Source of the DNA: an uncultured Pelagibacteraceae bacterium | GTDB lineage: Bacteria > Pseudomonadota > Alphaproteobacteria > Pelagibacterales > Pelagibacteraceae | Direction: 5' to 3' | Assembly: GCA_902571425.1 (NCBI GenBank) | Contig: CACGBZ010000002.1 | Span: 124,001-188,000 of the forward strand | DNA length: 64,000 nt | In this document: positions 9,138-17,377 of the stretch, in pieces | How the letters are laid out: each line of letters begins with the position of its first letter | How positions within the stretch are numbered: position 1 is the first letter of the stretch | Made by a program: the position numbers and the translations under genes | The notes under the pieces: model-generated | Seen by the model: only the letters and a program-made list of their open reading frames with translations | Told to the model about the DNA's origin: nothing | Databases searched by the model: none

Positions 9138-9143
9138 AAAATA

Positions 9144-9659
9144 ATGAAAGATATTTATATTACTTGGGAAGATTATCATAATAAGATTGAGCAATTAGCT
9201 AAAAAAGTTTATGAGGATAATTTAAAATTTAATCAAATCATCTGTATTGCAAAAGGTGGATTAAGAGTAGGGGACGTTTTTAGTAGACTTTTTAATGTAC
9301 CTTTAGCTATCTTATCTGTTGAATCTTACCACGGTGATAGTGATGACATAAAAAATCAACAAGGGCAGTTTACTTTTTCAAGAGATTTAGCAAAAACTAC
9401 TCCAAATTTAGGTTCACATGTTTTATTAGTTGATGATTTGGCTGACTCCGGAAAAACTTTAATAAAAAGTATTAAATGGTTAGAGCATTTTTATGGGTTT
9501 TATTTAGATGAAAAAATTAAAACTGCAGTTATATGGCATAAATCAACTTCAAAATTTAAACCTGATTATTCTGTAGATTATCTAAAAGACTCTCCATGGA
9601 TACATATGCCTTTTGAAAAATATGAAACTACAAATATAAAAGATTTTAAATTTGAATAA
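9144..9659 (+). CDS. Purine phosphoribosyltransferase (xanthine/hypoxanthine/guanine type)
   Basis: 171 residues from ATG 9144 (MKDIYITWEDYHNKI). An ATG-less extension up to 9102 is open but is translated tRNA-like sequence, so I reject it. The PRPP-binding loop is HVLLVDDLADSGKTL, and the N-terminal TWEDYHNKIEQLA plus ICIAKGGLRVGDV resemble Gpt-type enzymes, which transfer ribose phosphate from PRPP to xanthine, guanine or hypoxanthine. It converges on guaC (4 bases between stops), another purine-interconversion gene, which supports a salvage role. The exact base specificity is not readable from sequence. No Shine-Dalgarno is visible; the start lies just 6 bases after the tRNA-like element. 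Confidence 0.8.
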   Translation: MKDIYITWEDYHNKIEQLAKKVYEDNLKFNQIICIAKGGLRVGDVFSRLFNVPLAILSVESYHGDSDDIKNQQGQFTFSRDLAKTTPNLGSHVLLVDDLADSGKTLIKSIKWLEHFYGFYLDEKIKTAVIWHKSTSKFKPDYSVDYLKDSPWIHMPFEKYETTNIKDFKFE

Positions 9660-9663
9660 ATAA

Positions 9664-10698
9664 TTATTTAATTAAACTATCATTAAACTGGTTTGAAACC
9701 CTAACAAATGTTGTACATTTACTTAATTGTTTAAGTGAAGGTGCACCAACATAAGTACAACTACTTCTAACACCACCAAGAATATTTAATACTGTGTCGT
9801 TTATTTTGCCTCTATATTTTACTCTCACTTTCCTTCCTTCACTACTTCTATAATCTGAAAGTCCTCCATAGTGCTTCTTATTAGCAACTTCAGAGCTAGA
9901 TCCATAGAACTCAATATATTTTTCTCCATTAACTTTAACAATTTTTCCATTTCCTTCATCGTGCCCAGCAAGCATACCTCCAAGCATTACAAAATCAGCA
10001 CCTCCACCAAAACCTTTTGCAACATCACCAGGGCAAGTGCATCCACCATCTGCTATCACATGTGCACCAAGTCCATGAGCCGCATCAGCGCATTCAATAA
10101 CTGCACTTAATTGAGGATAACCAACGCCTGTTTGAATTCTTGTTGTACAAACACTTCCAGGTCCAATCCCTACTTTTACAATATCGGCCCCACTTAGAAC
10201 TAATTCTTGAGTCATATCAGCTGTTACTACATTACCTGCAATAATTGTTTTAGTTGGATATTTATCCCTTACTGATTTAATAAAATTGGTGAAATGCTCC
10301 GTATATCCATTTGCAACATCAATGCAAATAAATTTAAAAAAACTAAATTCTTTTAAAACTTTATCTAAGTTTTGAAAATCTTCTTTTTTAATACCAACAC
10401 TTAAAGCGATATTAGAGTAAATTTTTTTTATATCTTTATTTTGTTTAATTTTTTTAATGTCGTGCTGTTTAGTTAAACAGGTAATCATTCCGTGATTATT
10501 TAACTTTTCTGCAATACTAAGTTCACCAACTCCATCCATATTTGCAGCCATAATTGGAATGCCAGACCATTCATTTTTGCTATATTTGAATCTATATGTT
10601 CGTAAAAGATTTACATCTTTACGACTTTTTAAAGTACTTCTTTTGGGTCTAAATAGAACGTCCGAGTAATCTAATTTTATTTCTTCTTCAATTCTCAT
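9664..10698 (-). CDS. guaC: GMP reductase
   Basis: 344 residues. It reduces GMP to IMP and ammonia with NADPH. The start MRIEEEIKLDYSDVLFRPKRS is GuaC-like rather than IMP dehydrogenase, and there is no CBS-domain insert. The catalytic-cysteine loop GIGPGSVCTTRIQTGVGYPQ (about 180-199) and the phosphate-binding IADGGCTCPGDVAKGFGGGA are intact. Converges with the phosphoribosyltransferase gene; together they rebalance guanine and adenine nucleotides. The start lies about 100 bases from the intact tRNA-Met gene. Confidence 0.92.
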   Translation of the reverse strand: MRIEEEIKLDYSDVLFRPKRSTLKSRKDVNLLRTYRFKYSKNEWSGIPIMAANMDGVGELSIAEKLNNHGMITCLTKQHDIKKIKQNKDIKKIYSNIALSVGIKKEDFQNLDKVLKEFSFFKFICIDVANGYTEHFTNFIKSVRDKYPTKTIIAGNVVTADMTQELVLSGADIVKVGIGPGSVCTTRIQTGVGYPQLSAVIECADAAHGLGAHVIADGGCTCPGDVAKGFGGGADFVMLGGMLAGHDEGNGKIVKVNGEKYIEFYGSSSEVANKKHYGGLSDYRSSEGRKVRVKYRGKINDTVLNILGGVRSSCTYVGAPSLKQLSKCTTFVRVSNQFNDSLIK

Positions 10699-10757
10699 AT
10701 CCTAAAATTATCTTTGAAAAACTATAATTCAATTGAATTATTACCTGTGGATAAGTA

Positions 10758-10784
10758 TTGAACGAAAAATAAAATTAGTATAAA
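10758..10784 (+). promoter_or_regulatory. Promoter of tRNA-Met
   Basis: TTGAAC (10758-10763), 15-base spacer, TATAAA (10779-10784). Transcription would begin at about 10791, ten bases before the mature 5' end. The identical geometry is found in front of the tRNA-like element 1740 bases upstream. Confidence 0.55.
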
Positions 10785-10800
10785 CCAACAATTATTTAAT

Positions 10801-10877
10801 GGCGGGGTAGCTCAGTTGGTTAGAGCGCGGGACTCATAAGCCCGAGGTCAGTGGTTCGATCCCACTTCCCGCTACCA
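10801..10877 (+). tRNA. tRNA-Met (anticodon CAU)
   Basis: 77 bases with encoded CCA. Acceptor GGCGGGG pairs with TCCCGCT (G-U at the first and last pair). D-arm GCTC/GAGC, anticodon loop CTCATAA with CAT at 10835-10837, T-arm AGTGG/CCACT with loop TTCGATC. The innermost anticodon-stem pair is A-G, i.e. not paired. CAU also serves the lysidine-modified tRNA-Ile2, which has the same loop in E. coli, so elongator Met against Ile2 is not certain; initiator is unlikely because the initiator's three G-C anticodon-stem pattern and acceptor mismatch are not seen. Confidence 0.93.
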
Positions 10878-10949
10878 CAATAATTAAATTCTTATATAGT
10901 CAAAATTAAATCTAAATTAGAAATTAAAAAATAAATATATAAAATTAAA

Positions 10950-13094
10950 ATGTACTTGAGTTTAAAATATATTAAATATTTTTCATTTATATTATTTTTT
11001 TTATTCATTTTTTTATTCTATTTATCTATTGATCAAAGATGTAAAGTCAGAAATTTTATTTTAGTTATGCAGGATTTAGGTATTAATATAGTAAATTCTT
11101 GTTATGGAAGAAGTATTTTTGAAAAAAATTTGAAAAATATATCCCAAGGAAATGATTTTATATTTAATAATTTAAGAAAAATTAAGAGGTTATTAAAAAA
11201 AAATGAAAATCCTGAGATAATTTCAAAAACTCAAATTGAATTACAGCAAAAAAAATTTAAAAATTATGACGAGCTACCCGTACCTTTTATTAAAGGTCTT
11301 ATTAATGATGATTATTATATTCAAAAAAAAACTATTTCAGAAGATGAAAAATATGAATATGATAAGTGGCTAAGATCTCATGGAGGAAACTGGAATACTC
11401 ATTATGACAATGGTTCCCAAATAAATAAAGATAATATAGAAGGTTTAAAATTATTATGGAAATACTCTTCTATAGATAAGAATAAAATAGAAAGATACTG
11501 GAAACAAAATATTGAGGTAAATCCAGTATTTATAAATGGAAAACTAATTTTTATAACGGCAGATTGGAAAATTGTAGCAATAGAAATTGAAACAGGAAAA
11601 AAAATATGGGAAATAAACACCATTGCTCCATCTAGAAGAGGTTTGTTAGTTGAAGTTGATAAAATTACAAAAACAGAAAATCTTTATGTTCCAATTTTAA
11701 ATAAAATTTTTAAATTTAATGCCAAGAGTGGGAAAATCATAAAAAATTTTGGTAATTCTGGATCAATTAACATTTTTTCGTTGACATCACCTGCTATATA
11801 TGGAGATTTTTTAATTTCTGTAAATTCATCTGTATCAATAATTAGTAAAAATTCAGGAGAAATAATCAGTTCAATTTCTTTACACCCTACAAAAAAAAAT
11901 TTTAAAGGAGGGATTGCATGGACAGGTTTCGCACTAGATAAAAAAAAAGGTATTATTTATGCTGGTACAGGAAATCCAAGACCTGCAACTGTTGGAATAT
12001 CTAGAGAAGGAAACAATGAAAATTCATCTAGTTTAGTTGCTGTTGATCTCAATCAAAAAAAAATATTATGGAATTTTCAAGCAGTTTCTCACGATATTTG
12101 GGACTATGATGTTGTGGGCCCACCAATAATTCATAATCTTAAATTAGAAAATAAAATATTTGAAATTGTAATTTTATTATCAAAAACTGGAAATCCAATT
12201 TTATTAGAAAGAAACACTGGAAAGCCAATATTTGATATAAATTATAGCAGAGCTCCTAAATCAAATGTGCCAGGTGAAATTACTGCACCATTTCAAATTG
12301 ATTTAATTAAACCTGAAAAATATTCTAAAATTGAGTATTCAAAAAATGAAATAAATTTACTGTCAAAAAATAAGCAAAAAGAAATATTAAATAATTTAGA
12401 TAATTCTATTTATGGTTGGTTTGAACCTCCAAGTTTTAATAAAGATTTAATAATTTTTGGACTTCATGGTGGTGCTTCATGGATGGGGGCTGGGTTAGAT
12501 CCTTTAAACCAACACTTATACATTCCTGTAAATCATATGCCGTGGAAAATTAGACCGTATTTTGCTTCAACTGAAATTAGCCCAAATATTCCTAAAGAAT
12601 TAAAAAGTGAATACAATTTTTATATCCAAAACTGTTCAAGTTGTCATGGAAAAAAAAGAAATGGAAAAATAATTAAAAATGGGGAAAAATTGATCTCTAA
12701 AATACCTAGTTTGGTAGGATTAAATTTTCAATCAAATAAATATTTAAACAAGAAATTAACAAATTTTAACTCTTATCATCAATTAAATAATTTAGATAAA
12801 CAAAATATTTTAAATTTAGAGAAATTGTTTAATTACTGGGACAAAAAAATTAAGGATGAAAATGAAATTAGAATCGTTAGTGATAGTTCAACCTGGTCCT
12901 ATTTTTTAACAAATGATGGTTTGCCAGCTTCAAATCCTCCTTGGGGTTATTTAGCAAAAATTAATTTATCTAATGGTAAACTTATGTATAAAAAACCACT
13001 AGGTTATCTGGAAGTAGATGGAAAAGAAAAATTAGTAGGTACTCCTAATTATGGAGGACTTGCACTTAACGAGGGGGGTATTATTTTTTTTTAA
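10950..13094 (+). CDS. PQQ-dependent dehydrogenase with cytochrome c domain, frameshifted near its 3' end
   Basis: 714 codons to a premature stop. One N-terminal membrane anchor (about 9-27), then an eight-bladed quinoprotein propeller: FINGKLIFITADWKIVAIEI, GTGNPRPATVG, and AVSHDIWDYDVVGPPI, the usual PQQ-dehydrogenase stretch. A c-type haem site CSSCHG lies at about residue 562. Expected role: periplasmic oxidation of a sugar or alcohol, with electrons passed to cytochromes. The reading frame breaks in a run of nine T (13084-13092): after NEGGIIFF it meets TAA, while the family sequence continues in the next frame to 13299. One T fewer restores a protein of about 783 residues. Real decay, homopolymer slippage or a sequencing error are all possible. 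Very AT-rich; downstream of the tRNA gene. Confidence 0.75.
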   Translation: MYLSLKYIKYFSFILFFLFIFLFYLSIDQRCKVRNFILVMQDLGINIVNSCYGRSIFEKNLKNISQGNDFIFNNLRKIKRLLKKNENPEIISKTQIELQQKKFKNYDELPVPFIKGLINDDYYIQKKTISEDEKYEYDKWLRSHGGNWNTHYDNGSQINKDNIEGLKLLWKYSSIDKNKIERYWKQNIEVNPVFINGKLIFITADWKIVAIEIETGKKIWEINTIAPSRRGLLVEVDKITKTENLYVPILNKIFKFNAKSGKIIKNFGNSGSINIFSLTSPAIYGDFLISVNSSVSIISKNSGEIISSISLHPTKKNFKGGIAWTGFALDKKKGIIYAGTGNPRPATVGISREGNNENSSSLVAVDLNQKKILWNFQAVSHDIWDYDVVGPPIIHNLKLENKIFEIVILLSKTGNPILLERNTGKPIFDINYSRAPKSNVPGEITAPFQIDLIKPEKYSKIEYSKNEINLLSKNKQKEILNNLDNSIYGWFEPPSFNKDLIIFGLHGGASWMGAGLDPLNQHLYIPVNHMPWKIRPYFASTEISPNIPKELKSEYNFYIQNCSSCHGKKRNGKIIKNGEKLISKIPSLVGLNFQSNKYLNKKLTNFNSYHQLNNLDKQNILNLEKLFNYWDKKIKDENEIRIVSDSSTWSYFLTNDGLPASNPPWGYLAKINLSNGKLMYKKPLGYLEVDGKEKLVGTPNYGGLALNEGGIIFF

Positions 13095-13299
13095 TGGAAC
13101 AAATGATAACAAAGCCTACGCTATTGATAGTGTAAGTGGAGATATACTTTGGACATATCAAATGGACGCAGCAGGCAGTGCACCACCAATAATATTTAAA
13201 CATAAAAATAAACAATATGTGAGTTTTGTATCTACTGGAGGGCAATATGCCTTTTTTAATAAAAAATCATCAACAATTTATACATTCGGAATTGAATAA
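13051..13299 (+). pseudogene. C-terminal propeller fragment of the frameshifted PQQ dehydrogenase
   Basis: This frame carries the missing end of the preceding gene: from the T-run it reads FFNGTNDNKAYAIDSVSG, then DILWTYQMDAAGSAPPI and VSFVSTGGQYAF, the last blade of a PQQ propeller. The first 11 codons from ATG 13051 are out-of-frame sequence and have no meaning, so it is a fragment rather than an independent gene. Homologous content effectively begins at about 13084. Confidence 0.75.
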
Positions 13300-13323
13300 T
13301 ACTTAAAAATTTCTAAGAATTTA

Positions 13324-14190
13324 CTAGACAGTTTTTGGCGATAAAAAAATCCAATGCATCTTTTGACTTCTACATTCACTCAAGATTAAAAACCTTGAAT
13401 CATCGTGTAATTTATTCATAAAATCAGAGTCTAAATTAAATGGATTTCTTGAACCATTTTGAATAAATGAAACATTAAAATATTTTTTTACAGAAGAATA
13501 AAAATTATCTTTAAGAGCATTATCGCTTATCATAAAATTATGATCTTCAATAATTAAAAAACCTTTTTTTAAAAAATTTAAATCATTATCTGAAAATAAA
13601 CTGAATTCTTTACCCTCAATATCCACAAGAAATAAAGTTTCCTCAATTTTTAGATTTACTAAATCTTTATTAATTTGATTATTTTTAGCCTCACCTTTAA
13701 TTAGGACTTTATCCTCAATATTATTTTTTTTTAGATTTTCTTTAAAAATAGTTCTAGCTTCTTCTGATATCTCGTAACAAATTGACTTATCAAAAAAATT
13801 ATTTTTTATTAATCCTAATGCGTGATAACCCTCGCCACATCCAATATTGACAAAATTCTTAAGATTATTCTCTCTTTGTGTTTTTACAATTAAATCTTGC
13901 ACTTGTTCCTCATATAAACCTAATAATTTTGATGCATGATCAAATTTGCTCCAATGAGATTTATTTAAAAAATAAGTATTTTTATAGTGCCCATTTATGA
14001 TCTTCGAGTTTGATAGCTTAATAATTTCATTGTTTAGATAAATTTTATGGTATTCAATAGGAGTAACTAAGTATCTTTTTTTTAAATATTTATATGTAAG
14101 GTTATTAATTAATATTATTACCATCGAAAAAAAACCATAAGCAGAATAAAGTTTTTTATATAGATACATTTTTTTTAATAAAATATTCAC
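13324..14190 (-). CDS. SAM-dependent methyltransferase-like protein (FkbM-like), distal gene of the rhamnose cluster
   Basis: 288 residues. The middle part has a class I methyltransferase fold signature: motif I FVNIGCGEGYHALGL (about 112-126), a following acidic residue in ICYEISEEAR, and LFLVDIEGKE (about 182-191), which resembles the FkbM motif 'VDVEGxE'. No methyl acceptor can be named; sugar O-methylation in a surface glycan would fit the neighbouring dTDP-rhamnose genes. It lies 16 bases after rfbD in the same direction. A hydrophobic N-terminal stretch (about 18-30) may be a membrane association. Two nearby Met codons make the start uncertain. Confidence 0.6.
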   Translation of the reverse strand: MNILLKKMYLYKKLYSAYGFFSMVIILINNLTYKYLKKRYLVTPIEYHKIYLNNEIIKLSNSKIINGHYKNTYFLNKSHWSKFDHASKLLGLYEEQVQDLIVKTQRENNLKNFVNIGCGEGYHALGLIKNNFFDKSICYEISEEARTIFKENLKKNNIEDKVLIKGEAKNNQINKDLVNLKIEETLFLVDIEGKEFSLFSDNDLNFLKKGFLIIEDHNFMISDNALKDNFYSSVKKYFNVSFIQNGSRNPFNLDSDFMNKLHDDSRFLILSECRSQKMHWIFLSPKTV

Positions 14191-14206
14191 GAATTCAAAA
14201 CCTACT

Positions 14207-14923
14207 TTAATTTTTAATATTTATAATTTTTTTTAACTTATCTAATTTCATTGTTTGATTTAGAGGAAAGTTTTTTTTTATATTTACTTTAATTTTTTTA
14301 ATTTTATTATTGTATTTTTTTGCAAAAGCATAAACAGATCTTGATTTTCCTCCAACATTCAAAATACCTTTTTTGTTAATTATTAATGGCAAGATTTTAA
14401 CAACGTCTTCATGAAACATAAAATTAGTTTTTAGATTTGAATATGCCTGTTTATATGGAAATGGTTTTTCTGTCATTGTAATTCTTAAAATCAAAGAATT
14501 TTTATACATTGCTACTGCACATTCCCCACCAAGTTTTGATAAACCGTAATTATTAAATGGTTTAACTGGATCATCTTCAGAGTAATTACCTTTAATACCT
14601 TCGTAAACATATCCAGTAGAGAAATAAATTAACTTAATGTTATATTTATTGCATATTTTAACAACGTTTGAAGTTCCAATAATATTTAAATCTATACTTT
14701 TTTGAATATTTTTTTCATGTAGGCTCATCGGTCTAGATAAACCAGCACAATGAATAATAATTTTTGGTTTAATTTTTTTTACAATTTTATTTATTGAGTC
14801 CAATTTTAAAATATTACATTCCTTTTTTGATGAGAAATATAAATTAAGATTAATTTTAGTCTTTTTTAAAATTTCACAAAATCTTCCATCACCACCAGTT
14901 ATTAATATTAAATTTTTTTTCAT
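14207..14923 (-). CDS. rfbD: dTDP-4-dehydrorhamnose reductase-like NAD(P)-dependent protein
   Basis: 238 residues, short for RmlD (usually about 285-300). Rossmann start LILITGGDGRFCEIL, VYEGIKGNYSEDDPVKPFNNYG and the YGLSK catalytic YxxxK agree with the extended short-chain dehydrogenase family, and position at the end of rfbB-rfbA-rfbC gives the role: last step to dTDP-L-rhamnose. It overlaps rfbC by 4 bases. The shortened C-terminus may mean altered specificity (another dTDP-6-deoxyhexose), so the symbol is given with reserve. Confidence 0.7.
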   Translation of the reverse strand: MKKNLILITGGDGRFCEILKKTKINLNLYFSSKKECNILKLDSINKIVKKIKPKIIIHCAGLSRPMSLHEKNIQKSIDLNIIGTSNVVKICNKYNIKLIYFSTGYVYEGIKGNYSEDDPVKPFNNYGLSKLGGECAVAMYKNSLILRITMTEKPFPYKQAYSNLKTNFMFHEDVVKILPLIINKKGILNVGGKSRSVYAFAKKYNNKIKKIKVNIKKNFPLNQTMKLDKLKKIINIKN

Positions 14924-15444
14924 TTAAGTTTGTTAAAATCTTGAAAAGAAATAGCTTTTTTATCTTTAAATGAAAGAATTTTTTTACTTCTTGGCCATTT
15001 AATATTTAATATTTTGTCTTCGCAATTAATTGATACTTCGCTATTCTTATGTCTGTAATTTGTACAACTGTATATTATATAATTTTCTTTTGATAATGCT
15101 TGAAACCCATGTGCAAAACCAGGGGGTATGAAAATTGATGTATTATTTTTATCACTTAATATACAACTAAAGTATTTTCCATAAGTTTTAGAGCTTTTTC
15201 TTAGGTCAACAGCCACATCAAATATTTTTCCTTTTAAAACACTTATAAATTTACCTTGCGAATTTTTAGATTGTAAATGAAGTCCTCTTACGACGTTTTT
15301 TTTTGAGTATGACATAACAAGAAATGGAAATTCTTTTTTTAATATATTTTCTTTTAATAATTCTTGAAAATATCCACGACTATCTTTAAATTTTATGTGC
15401 TTTATTAAAAATAAATCTTTAAATTTTTTTTTTAAAATTTTCAC
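14920..15444 (-). CDS. rfbC: dTDP-4-dehydrorhamnose 3,5-epimerase
   Basis: 174 residues if started at GTG 15444, which overlaps the rfbA stop by four bases (GTGA), the same coupling used elsewhere in this operon. An ATG at 15480 is in frame but would bury 37 bases in rfbA and add non-family residues. Cupin-fold marks: FKDSRGYFQELLKE, VVRGLHLQ with the catalytic His, GKIFDVAVDLRKSSKTYGK, and IPPGFAHGFQALS. Third step of dTDP-L-rhamnose synthesis. Confidence 0.88.
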   Translation of the reverse strand: MKILKKKFKDLFLIKHIKFKDSRGYFQELLKENILKKEFPFLVMSYSKKNVVRGLHLQSKNSQGKFISVLKGKIFDVAVDLRKSSKTYGKYFSCILSDKNNTSIFIPPGFAHGFQALSKENYIIYSCTNYRHKNSEVSINCEDKILNIKWPRSKKILSFKDKKAISFQDFNKLK

Positions 15445-16307
15445 GAAATAATTTTTTTTAAATATTTTGAGTAATCGCAATTCCCATAAAATTTAATAGC
15501 TTTTAAAATATCTTTTTTTTTAATCCATTTGTTATTAAGAGCTATTTCTTCTAGACACGCTATTTTAAATCCTTGTTGATTTTCGATTGCAGAAACAAAA
15601 TTTGTTGTTTTGTAAAAATCTTCTATTGATCCGGTATCTAACCAAGCTCCACCTCTGCCAAGGAATTCTGCAGATAAATTATTATTTTTTTTATAATTAT
15701 TTAATAAATCTACTATTTCTAATTCATTCCTTTTAGAAGGCTTTAGTTTCTTTGCAAAATTTAACACTTTATTGTCAAAAAAATATAAGCCTGTTATAGC
15801 TAAATTGGACATAAATTTTTTTGGTTTTTCTTTTATTCTTGTAATTTTTTTACCTTTTACAATAGCAACACCAAAATTCTCAGGATTAATTACTTTGTGA
15901 AGAATTACTTTTGCACCACTTTTAATATTTACACAATGATTAAGAATTTTGCTTAATGACTGGCCATAAAAAAAATTATCTCCTAAAATCATTGCAACAT
16001 TATCTTTTTTAATAAAATTCTTTCCCAAAATAAAAGCATCTGGCAGTCCTCTTGGTTTGTCCTGTTCTAAATAAGAAATTTTTATTCCAAATCTTTCTCC
16101 ATTAGGAATTATTTTTTTATATTGCTCAAGTTGACCTTTGTTTACAATAATTAGTATATCTTTAATTTTTGCTAACATAAGAATTGATAATGGATAAAAT
16201 ATTAATGGTTTGTCATAAACCGGGAGCAACTGTTTATTAACAGCTTTAGTAATTGGACTCATTCTAGTTCCCATTCCTCCTGCTAATATTATTCCTTTTT
16301 TAATCAT
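15441..16307 (-). CDS. rfbA: Glucose-1-phosphate thymidylyltransferase
   Basis: 288 residues, standard length. Makes dTDP-glucose from glucose-1-phosphate and dTTP. The N-terminal nucleotide-binding loop is GIILAGGMGTRMSPITKAVN, followed by KQLLPVYDKPLIFYPL; further marks are LEQDKPRGLPDAF and MILGDNFFYG with the metal-binding Asp. Overlaps rfbB by four bases (ATGA) and rfbC by four. Confidence 0.94.
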   Translation of the reverse strand: MIKKGIILAGGMGTRMSPITKAVNKQLLPVYDKPLIFYPLSILMLAKIKDILIIVNKGQLEQYKKIIPNGERFGIKISYLEQDKPRGLPDAFILGKNFIKKDNVAMILGDNFFYGQSLSKILNHCVNIKSGAKVILHKVINPENFGVAIVKGKKITRIKEKPKKFMSNLAITGLYFFDNKVLNFAKKLKPSKRNELEIVDLLNNYKKNNNLSAEFLGRGGAWLDTGSIEDFYKTTNFVSAIENQQGFKIACLEEIALNNKWIKKKDILKAIKFYGNCDYSKYLKKIIS

Positions 16308-17317
16308 TTATTTCCTAATCTTTTGTGAATATCTTTTTTGCTAAGAGAGTTGTAGTAAATTTTATTGTTGTTATACCAATCAAAAGTTAATTTTATACCT
16401 TCCTTAAAAGTAGTTTTTGGCTTCCAATCCAATTCTTTTTTAATTTTACTACTATTAAGAGCATATCTAATATCATGACCAGGCCTGTCTTTAACAAAAT
16501 TTATTTTCACGTTTTTTTTTATATTAAATGTTTTCTTTGCTATTTTTAAGAGATTTTTAGTCACCTCAATATTGCTGAGATTTTTGTTTGAGCCAATATT
16601 ATAAAAATTTCCAACCTTACCCTTTTTATAAACTTTGATTAAAGCTTCGCAATGATCTTTCACATAAATCCATTCTCTGGAATTTAAACCCTTTCCGTAT
16701 ATAGGTAGAGGCATGTTGTTTAGCATGTTGTAAATTAATTTAGGAATTAATTTTTCAGGATGTTGTTTTGGACCATAGTTATTTGAACAATTAGTTACTA
16801 TAGCATTAATTTTGTAAGTTCTTATATAAGAACTTACAAGATGATCGGATGCTGCCTTACTAGCTGCATATGGTGAGCTTGGTTTATATGGGTAAGTTTC
16901 CGAAGATCTACCTGTTAAAATATCTCCATAAACCTCATCAGTGGATATGTGCACAAGTTTTGATTTGTTTCTTTTAGAAAAATTTTTAAAACATTCTAAT
17001 AAATTATAAACACCAACAATGTTGCTTGAAATAAAATTACCAGGATTATCGATTGATCTATCTACATGTGTCTCAGCAGCAAGATTAAAAATACAATCGG
17101 GTTTAAATTTATTTAAGATTTTTAAAATTTTTTTATCTGATATATCACATTTAATAAATTTATATTTTTTATTATTTATAAATTCTTTTATATTATAAAA
17201 GTTTGAAGAGTAAGAAACTTTATCTAAATTAATAACGAAATAGTTTTTTTTAATTAAAATATCAATTAAATTACTACCAATAAATCCAAGACCACCTGTA
17301 ACAATTATTTTTTTCAT
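16304..17317 (-). CDS. rfbB: dTDP-glucose 4,6-dehydratase
   Basis: 337 residues. NAD motif IIVTGGLGFIGSN; ISTDEVYGD with the Thr-Asp-Glu catalytic set; YAASKAASDHLV with YxxxK. Converts dTDP-glucose to the 4-keto-6-deoxy sugar. First gene of the minus-strand operon rfbB-rfbA-rfbC-rfbD-methyltransferase. A 60-base gap separates it from the divergent glycosyltransferase gene. Strongly AT-rich and lysine/asparagine-rich, as is the whole cluster. Confidence 0.94.
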   Translation of the reverse strand: MKKIIVTGGLGFIGSNLIDILIKKNYFVINLDKVSYSSNFYNIKEFINNKKYKFIKCDISDKKILKILNKFKPDCIFNLAAETHVDRSIDNPGNFISSNIVGVYNLLECFKNFSKRNKSKLVHISTDEVYGDILTGRSSETYPYKPSSPYAASKAASDHLVSSYIRTYKINAIVTNCSNNYGPKQHPEKLIPKLIYNMLNNMPLPIYGKGLNSREWIYVKDHCEALIKVYKKGKVGNFYNIGSNKNLSNIEVTKNLLKIAKKTFNIKKNVKINFVKDRPGHDIRYALNSSKIKKELDWKPKTTFKEGIKLTFDWYNNNKIYYNSLSKKDIHKRLGNK

Positions 17318-17377
17318 TATTTAAATTATTTTTTTACATTACTAAAAAGTATTAGTATAGTTGATTAAACATATCAT

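Noticed and set aside
9102..9143. Upstream extension of the phosphoribosyltransferase to 9102
   Set aside because: Begins at a TTG and translates the tRNA-like element; family similarity begins at ATG 9144.
15445..15480. ATG start of rfbC at 15480
   Set aside because: Lies inside rfbA; GTG 15444 gives the four-base overlap used throughout the operon and a normal protein length.
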